Below, piece after piece: positions 57,459 through 64,000 of a stretch of 64,000 nucleotides of DNA. This DNA comes from Deinandra increscens subsp. villosa (lineage: Eukaryota; Streptophyta; Magnoliopsida; Asterales; Asteraceae): the NCBI GenBank assembly GCA_039602395.1, contig JBCNJP010000019.1, positions 5,968,997 through 6,032,996 on the forward strand. The letters run 5' to 3'. Each line of letters opens with the position of its first letter. Positions within the stretch are counted from its first letter, which is position 1. Below the pieces are notes generated by a model that saw only the letters and a program-made list of their open reading frames with translations, was not told where the DNA came from and made no database searches. Made by a program: the position numbers and the translations under genes.

Positions 57459-58817
57459 GAGTAAATTACAATTTACGTCCTTTAAGAAGTATGCAAATTT
57501 CAATTTTCATCCTTAAACTAAAGAAATAGCAGAAAACGTCCTTTATATTTATGGTTTGTTTCAAATCACGTCCTTTCGTCTAACAGACGTTAATTTTTTC
57601 CGTTAGACCAGGTCATGTGCAAGGCACATGAGGGCAACATGGTCACTTTATTCTTTTAATATAGAACAAATTACATTTTACGTCCTTTAAGAATTACCCA
57701 AATTTCAATTTCCATTCTTAACTTAAAGAAATAACAAAAAAAGTCCTTTAAGTTTATAGTTTGTTACAGCTTACATCATTTCTTTTAAGAAACGTTAATT
57801 TTTTCTGTTAAGCTATATCAGGTGCATTGCACACGAGGACATAATTGTCTTTTTATATTGTACGGGCCATTTTGTAAATAAATAAAAATATAAAACTTAT
57901 ATGAATATAATTTTATTTATAAAATAAATAAAAATATAAAAAAAAATCTGATCAGACCAAACTTCAATATCTCCAATGTCCACCACATTCTAATTCCTTC
58001 ATGGCACCGCTGCTTCTCCACCAAACCCTCTGTCGCCGCCCCACCTCCACTTCCGATCATCGCCACACCACACATCCAACTCCATCGTAATACCTCCTAT
58101 CACCATCCATCGTAATTCCTGCATCGTAAATGCTTTGTGGGATCTGTATTTCTGACTTGTTGCTGAGGGAGTTTGATCTTCATGAACGAATAGCTTTTTA
58201 TTGGTCGGGTGTAGGATGGATGGTGACATGATGTATTACGATGGAGGTAGATGTGTGGTGCGACGATGGTCAGAGGTGGAGCCGGGGCGGCGACAGAGGG
58301 TTTGGTAGAGAAGCAGCGGTGCCATGGAGGAATTAAAATGTGATGGAGACTGGAGATATTGAAGTTTGGTCTGATCAGATTTTTCATTTACTTCTATTTA
58401 TTTACAAAATGACCCTATAATATAAAAAGACAATTATATCCTCATGTGCAATGCAGTTGACATAGCTTAACAGAAAAAATTAATGTTTGTTAGAGAAAAT
58501 GATGTAAGGTGTAACAAAGTATAAACTCAAAGGACCTTTTTGTTATTTCCTTAGTTTAAGGACGTAAACTGAAAATTTTGTAATTCTTAAAGGACGTAAA
58601 ATGTAATTTGCTCTATATTAAAAGAATAAATGACCATATTGCCCTCATGTGGCTTGCACATGACCTGGTTTAACGGAAAAATTTAATGTCCGTTAGACGA
58701 AAGGACGTGATTTGAAACAAACCATAAATATAAAGGACGTTTTCTGTTATTTCTTTAGTTTAAGGACGAAAAATGAAATTTGCATACTTCCCAAAGGACG
58801 TAAATTGTAATTTACTC
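57459..58817. mobile_element. Giant foldback MULE (1359 bp), 9-bp TSD
   Basis: Termini GAGTAAATTACAATTTACGT and its inverted copy, flanked by an exact 9-bp duplication TTTATTATA (57450-57458 and 58818-58826), the Mutator-superfamily hallmark. The two halves are inverted copies over nearly the whole length, about 650 bp per arm, centred near 58140. Each arm carries two nested terminus-like units (at 57459 and 57661; mirrored at 58615 and 58817) and a unique GC-rich segment (CTCTGTCGCCGCCCC and complement). No transposase; small ORFs in the centre are unsupported. Confidence 0.92.
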
Positions 58818-58826
58818 TTTATTATA

Positions 58827-59242
58827 TTTATGAAATTTACAAATTTAGTCCCTCCTTTTTGTAGAATGAAACTTATTAACTTTTTATATAATATTTTTTT
58901 ATAAATGAATTACTAATGCATTTGTTTAGTTTATTAATGAAGTATTAATTACTTTCGTTTATTAAATATTAATTTTAAATTAATTTGAGTGAATAAAATA
59001 ACATTAAAAGTAAAAGCGGGAGGTTGAAAAAGTGAAAGGAGGGTATTGTGATTGAAAGTAAGGGGAGTGTGGGGGTGATGATGTGGCGCTGAGTTGGTAG
59101 GAAAAAAGTGACAGGAGGGTATTGAGGTTATGCTTAGTTTAATAAGAAATGGATTTTCTTAAAGATTATAGTTGATCTGGATTCTCTTACTTATGCATTC
59201 ATTTGATTTTGAATTGTTTTCAGTATAATATGAGTTTGAGAT
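58827..59242. other. AT-rich spacer, no gene seen
   Basis: 'aaagtga(a/c)aggagggtattg(t/a)g' recurs at 59031 and 59106. No coding signal is seen. Confidence 0.35.
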
Positions 59243-60220
59243 TGTTGTAATCAGAGATGAAATTGATGAACAATTGACACAAACGCAAGATCTTATTATG
59301 AACGAAAACAAGAATTACATGAGAGAAATTGAAAAGAATGAAAACTAAGTTCGAATTGAACTAATCAGCGACTATATAACCTAATCCTAACGATTAGCAA
59401 CACCCAACGGCTAATAACGAAACATTAACCAGTTTTGACACATTGCCCCCTTGAACTTTCTTCATTTATCTCTAATTCCAGCTGTAACTTCTATCTTTTA
59501 GTAAATAACTGATTAGCCTCTGAACTTTAACTAACAAGATATTAGTCATAGAACTCAAATCTTTTAATCCTAAATTGATGATTATAGCTTCACAACCCAA
59601 CATTCTCCACCTTGAAGTAGATATCATCAATTTTTTATCTTGCATTATTGCCAAACCTTAAATGGGAAAAACTATGTTCATAACTCATTTGTACCATGAC
59701 ATTAGCACCGAGCAACATTGACCCAATGGGTTTGAATACCCTAGTGTGCCATGATACCAAAGCTATAACCATATAAAGTTACCCTGTTCAAATCAATTCA
59801 GCCTACCCTAACAGTCATGACACAGAAATCAAATTTCCCTCCTGACAAGACTTTGGTAAGCATATCAACAACATTAATTTCTGTGCTAATTCTACTCACA
59901 CAAACTTCTCTTGAATTCACTACATCCCTTATAAAGTCCCACTTAACATGTATATGTTTGTTTTCTTATGATACAAAGTATTCTTTGATAAGTGCACTGC
60001 ACTTTGACTCTCACAAAACAATACAGTCCTGTCAATGTGAACTCCTAGCTCCTGAACAAACCTGCTCAACCAGAGAGCTTCTTTTACTATTTTAGTTGAA
60101 GCAATGTATTCTACTTCTGTTGTACTTAGAGCAACAACTGGCTGCAATTGAGCTTTCCAGCTCACTGTGCTACCTGCAACAAGAAACACATAACCAGTAT
60201 TAGACCTTCCCCTATCAAGA
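59243..60220 (-). pseudogene. Copia fragment: 3' LTR and RNase H
   Basis: On the minus strand, RNase H encodes DRGRSNTGYVFLVAGSTVSW, VALSTTEVEYIAST, KEALWLSRFVQELG and CESQSAVHLSKN (about 60215-59860). It is followed by about 400 bp, then a polypurine tract (AAGGGGGCAATG at 59452-59441) and an LTR (59440-59243, TGTCAAAACTGG ... TTACAACA). Upstream pol is gone, replaced by a GC-rich Harbinger-like patch from 60225 to 60465. Inactive. Confidence 0.8.
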
Positions 60221-60224
60221 TTAT

Positions 60225-60465
60225 GTGTCATGTGGCGAATGACGTGGCAATGGGGGGTTATGAGGTAAGGGGTGTAGTGGGAGTTATGAGGATGAGAGAA
60301 CCATAAAAAAAACAAAAAAAAAAAGAGAGACAAGGGAGGCGTTATGTAGGTAAAGCACATGGACAAACTTGGTTAACATGGCGCCTAAGGGGGTGGTGGA
60401 GGGGCACCATAGGGGGGTTATGTTAGCAATTTTGATGCTCATGACGCCCACTACGGACGACCTTA
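60225..60465. mobile_element. Harbinger-like MITE remnant
   Basis: GC-rich, with GGGGGGTTATG words and an end CGCCCACTACGGACGACCTTA similar to the Harbinger copy 1 terminus (CCCATTACGGGTAGCCTTA). The left end is not clear. Confidence 0.35.
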
Positions 60466-61740
60466 TACTCATATCTCAACCATTAATTTATTAAATTAAT
60501 GGATGAGATCTCTTATATTGTTTTTAGGTAAAATGTTCAGACTATATAATTATTATTATTTAGTAGATAAGAATGTTAGTATTTAATATGATAGAGATGT
60601 GAGAAAAATGAGATAAATGTAAGAGTGACTTGTGATAAAAGTTATTATAATTTATAGAGTAGGTAGATTGTTTAGATTATATTTATGATCATGATCCGAC
60701 TAATTCCAAGTTATTATAATTTTATTTTTATTTTTTTTCTTTTTCTTCTAGCGTCTTGCTAGCTTCTATTTAATCCGCCGTTCAAAAAAAAAAATTCAAC
60801 TATTAAATTATTTCTGAATATTGATTTGTTTAATGATGTAGCCAATAAATAAATGCAACCAATTAATTGGTTGGTTACAGACTTACAGCTTGTATAATAA
60901 CAATAATAATTTAATTCAACATGTCAACGTATATTGTAGCTTTAACTGGCTTTTTCAGCAAATTATCCAATGGATCGCTATACTCCAATGGAATATGCTC
61001 TACAAACCGATCAGTTTTTTTGTAATTGTAATGGATGCATTAGAAAGGTGGAGAAAATGTAAAACCACTGACGGATCTTATTACTGTATGATTTGGTAAA
61101 TCGAGAACGAACACGTATGTAAATAAAGCTTTGCTTTATTGATTCACAAAGAGATAAAAGTTAGAGAGAGAAACACACTTAGTTACGTCACACAGTTTAG
61201 AGTATTGGAAATGACAGAACTAATGAGTTCTCTCTAACACGAACTATTTATAGTGTTAGCATACTAATTGGCGGACCTCCCAGCATACCAATGGTTCGAC
61301 GGACCAAGTGGTACGGCCACCTTGGTATGTTAACTATATGACTCACAAAGACGCTCTAGTCTAGATACAATACACGAGACACAATGTAGCATAGGAATAT
61401 GCTCTAACAGAAAGTCATTGGTAAACTTCACAATGTCATGTTGGACCGTTGGTAGCAATGAATCTCGAGATAGGGAAAATTACCATCTTAACAACGATTA
61501 ATAACCCTAAACAAATTAAACGAGCTATTAAACAAGCTCTTAAAGACGCATCTGGTAGGATGATCATCAATTTGTCATGTGAATGCAACCACTACTGCTA
61601 TGGGAGGCCTGTGCGCTAATGTTATAAATGATGTGCTCAAGCATCGGTGACAACATCACAAGCTATAGGTTTGTCGGATATTACTTTCAGGCTTAACTTT
61701 GCCGGCAACAATAACCAATTAACAACTCGCTCTACTATGT
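60466..61740 (+). pseudogene. HIPP 4: duplicated HIPP pseudogene with its leader
   Basis: 60466-60705 matches 53466-53711 (leader flank), and 60690-61057 plus 61410-61740 match 55625-56228 (HIPP 3 leader intron and coding region). The ATG at 60969 begins MDRYTPMEYALQTDQFFCNC, then NGCIRKVEK in frame, where HIPP 3 is shifted. A solo LTR then splits the HMA domain. Downstream the homology resumes (AMNLEIGKITILTTINNPKQ-type) with small deletions (61614, 61633) and stops at about 61740, where a SINE-like unit begins. The proline-rich and C-terminal parts are missing. Confidence 0.88.
61058..61409 (-). mobile_element. Solo LTR (352 bp), copia-like
   Basis: On the minus strand it runs TGTTAGAGCATATTCC ... 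GTGGTTTTACA, with TATAAATAG and CAATAAAG in the right order. Flanks GAAAA and GAAAG are near-identical 5-mers. The HIPP 3 paralog reads straight through this point (GTGGAGAAAGCCATTGG), proving an insertion. Confidence 0.9.
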
Positions 61741-61744
61741 TCCC

Positions 61745-62025
61745 TGATGGCAAAATGCCACCGTCAGCTGCCCCAACTCAGCTGTAAGGATCCCTTAAGC
61801 ACACCCAAGTTATCTCTAGTTCCGGGGAAAACCCACTTGCCCGAAGGCCCATTGGTGGTAAAACTCGGTCGCTCTCGGGATTGAACAAGATACAACAAGA
61901 TCCTGGTCTTCCGTCATAGCGCCCTATGCCTCAGAATAATATTGTTGCGAGTAGGGATAGAACCTGGATCACTTGAACACAAGGTGATCGATCACCTTAA
62001 CCACTCCAATAATATGCCTTTGACA
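61745..62025 (-). mobile_element. tRNA-derived SINE-like unit
   Basis: On the minus strand, the head has GGAGTGGTTAAGGTGATC (A-box-like) and AGGTTCTATCCC (B-box-like). The body holds conserved-looking GC-rich phrases (CACTTGCCCGAAGGCCCATT on the + strand). The unit lies between HIPP 4 and the jacalin pseudogene; its tail is not obvious. Confidence 0.45.
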
Positions 62026-62112
62026 AGTAATAACAAATTTAATGGCCCAAATTCATTCTTAAACTTCTTAAATTAAATAAGGCATTGATTATATTAACAA
62101 ACATGTCGTTGC

Positions 62113-62527
62113 AGCTTGACAACAATCAAAACCTTAGAAAATAACCCAACTCTTTAATACTCAAACTTGATGTATAGTGAGTTGTCAAAGAACCACGTGA
62201 ATCAAAAGCTTAGAAAAATAACGATAGTGCACAAGGACTGGATTTATTACATGACTTTCACAACTCAAGATTTCAGTGGTTTGTTACAAATACATTCTTC
62301 TAAAGTCCATGGACTGGAGACAATGGTCACAGAGGTGGCATAACTTCTGAGGTGACAATTTTAATTTTGAATAATTAAGATAATTAATTAATCCTATCTT
62401 TGTCTTTTTAAAGATATAATTATTGTTGGTTATTTTAGATCAACTTTGACAAGGACGAAGAGATTATTGGGATAAATGGAACAGTTGGAGTCACCACCGG
62501 GCGTCAAGCACGTAATACAGTAATATG
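62113..62527 (+). pseudogene. Jacalin-domain pseudogene from a kinase-jacalin gene
   Basis: 62150-62527 tracks gene 2 from the end of intron 1 through exon 2, intron 2 and into exon 3 (AGCTTAGAAAAATAACGATA, TTTATTACATGACTTTCAC, exon 3 from 62439: INFDKDEEIIGINGTVGVTT). About 65 bp of exon 2 are lost between AATC microhomologies, and a separate scrap of that lost part sits at 62113-62140. Intron 2 sequence is also conserved, so it is a DNA-level duplicate, not a retrocopy. Homology is cut at 62527 by an LTR element; gene 2 continues there as AATATG|TTCG. Confidence 0.9.
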
Positions 62528-64000
62528 TGTTAGCCCAATCGGTTAATAAAAACGAAGAATACGAACACAAACTCTTCTAAAAAAGAAAAAATAAACTGAA
62601 CTTTGAATCTAATGGTTTGTGGTATAAAGAAATAGAGAAAACACATACCCTATTTATAAGCAATTAACCTAAACAATCCTATTCCAACTCTAATACTCTT
62701 TATAATTATCCTAATTAATAAATTATTAGATAAACCATAATCTAAATAATAAACTAGCTTATTTATCTCTTAACTTTTACCCTTTTAATTACAAGATTAG
62801 CCCTTCATTCACCCCCCCTAATCTTGTAACACCTTTCTTCACCTTTAGTGTTGGTTCCCAACACTTGATATGACTTTTATCCCGTGAACCCGACTTTTCC
62901 CGGACACCCGACCTTTACCCTGGTCACGTCCAAAGTCCTCCACAACCGGCTATTGTTTGTCACCTCACAGAACCCGTTTACGCATAACCCTTCCGTGACA
63001 AGAGAGACTTCTTCCACCGATCAAGAAAACAAAGCTATCCACTTATACCGTTTTCTTAAACTCGCTAAACAAACAAGATCCAAAGCCACCCGCTTTGTTG
63101 AATCTTTTCCGCTCGTTTTTTCCGTGATTCGGTTAAGTTCTCCGATTCCAGTGACGCACCCACAATCTACCTTCGGATTCTTCTTTGAAAAACAATACAC
63201 GAACACACATAAATAGAAAACCGAATTTACTTACTTACGTTCCACCTTTTGCGACACCTAGCTGTCGGCAAAAAAAAAAACTCTTTGTGATTTTGTAACA
63301 AATCCACTTGCTGGCCACGTAGAAAACTTCACAAATCAATAATTTAACTTTGTTCAATCGTTTCCGTCGATGAAAACAATCTGTTACTAAAACTTCGATG
63401 AACACACAATGCTTCTTCCCTTGGCTATGAATCTTCAGTTTTCTTTATGCTTCTAACTTAAAACTTAGCTCACCACGGAAGAAAACTTTGAAACAAATAG
63501 AATAACAGATATGTTCCGACCTTTCCAATCGTAAATTGCAACCAAAGTCTAAAACCAACCGAGTTAATACGCTGATCAAGTAATTAACCGCACCTCTTTT
63601 CCCGTGATCGAACATAAACCTACACCCCGCTTTTGTTGATGTCGATCACCAAAATAACCGTGCTTGATTACACCGTTGCCCGTTGCATTCCGATTCCGCT
63701 CCTGTTTGTTCTTGCCCGCCGATCCGACCGAAAAACATCCCGTTACCGATCACGACACCAAAACAAACCCGCAAATCAATTGCTACTCCGGTTCTTCCCT
63801 TCGTCCCTTGCTCTGAACTAAATACTAGCCACCCCGACTCACTATTTCTGCTTCCCTTGCAACCTTGCAGCCGAAGGCTTCCGCCCCTTCGAAAGTCGAC
63901 TCTCAAACCGGACCTTTATGTCTTCACGAACCCTAGGCTCTGGTACCATTTGTTGGCCCAATCGGTTAATAAAAACGAAGAATACGAACACAAACTTTCT
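62528..64000 (-). mobile_element. Small non-coding LTR element (TRIM/LARD-like), running off the window
   Basis: The 3' LTR is at 62528-62811 (284 bp), preceded on the minus strand by polypurine TTAGGGGGGG. The second LTR starts at 63951; both begin TGTT(A/G)GCCCAATCGG on the + strand and match over the 50 bases visible. The primer site is GGCTCTGGTACCA (63936-63948), the complement of TGGTATCAGAGCC with one change. The internal 1.14 kb has no gag or pol; the ORFs 62884-63216 and 63646-63906 overlap others on the opposite strand and match nothing known. Confidence 0.85.

Noticed and set aside
57999..58387. ORFs in the centre of the foldback MULE as a captured gene
   Set aside because: They lie in mirrored palindrome arms and read through both arms; no homology was recognised.
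63646..63906. 86-codon minus-strand ORF as gag of the terminal LTR element
   Set aside because: No gag-like features; it overlaps an opposite-strand ORF, consistent with a non-coding TRIM/LARD interior.

Overview
This is nuclear DNA from a flowering plant, most likely Asteraceae (daisy family). The evidence is a three-exon 11S seed globulin gene whose protein reads like sunflower helianthinin, GT-AG introns, AT-rich spacers, and plant transposons of nearly every major order. Genus and species cannot be read from the window. Homology statements rest on family motifs I recognise by eye. No database search was run.

Layout. 1-452: 3' end of a GRF-type zinc-finger/membrane-anchor gene. 1.1-3.3 kb: minisatellites and a PIF1-helicase scrap. 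3.97-5.70 kb: intact 11S globulin gene. 6.0-6.7 kb: broken RNA-binding-protein gene split by a short retroelement insertion. 10.57-13.58 kb: a 3.0-kb non-autonomous Helitron with clear termini. 14.3-15.4 kb: second copy of the same retroelement family. 17.4-21.3 kb: kinase-jacalin gene, broken by a hAT insertion. 21.4-30.6 kb: remnants of copia and gypsy elements with a 3.8-kb hAT inside. 34-38.8 kb: the gene-rich core (HIPP, kinase-jacalin, HIPP). 39-42.6 kb: decayed Harbinger transposase copy and a CACTA element. 43.5-45.5 kb: non-LTR-type retroelement with a reverse transcriptase and a C-terminal zinc-finger/nuclease-like region. 45.9-46.4 kb: kinase pseudogene. 46.65-50.30 kb: copia element bounded by LTRs. 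53.7-55.6 kb: Harbinger element with an intact transposase ORF. 55.8-56.6 kb: third HIPP gene, frameshifted. 57.46-58.82 kb: giant foldback MULE. 59.2-64 kb: copia scraps, duplicated HIPP and jacalin pseudogene pieces, a solo LTR, a SINE-like unit and a small LTR element running off the window edge.

Gene logic. Host genes from 17 to 62.5 kb come from only two families, all on the + strand and alternating: kinase-jacalin, HIPP, kinase-jacalin, HIPP, kinase pseudogene, HIPP, HIPP pseudogene, jacalin pseudogene. This looks like repeated duplication of a two-gene module followed by transposon-driven decay. Only 34-38.8 kb keeps an apparently intact set: two HIPPs with prenylation signals and one non-RD kinase fused to a jacalin lectin. 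A joint role, for example in defence or membrane signalling, is inference. Much of the rest is transposons, many of whose ends could be fixed to the base by target-site duplications.
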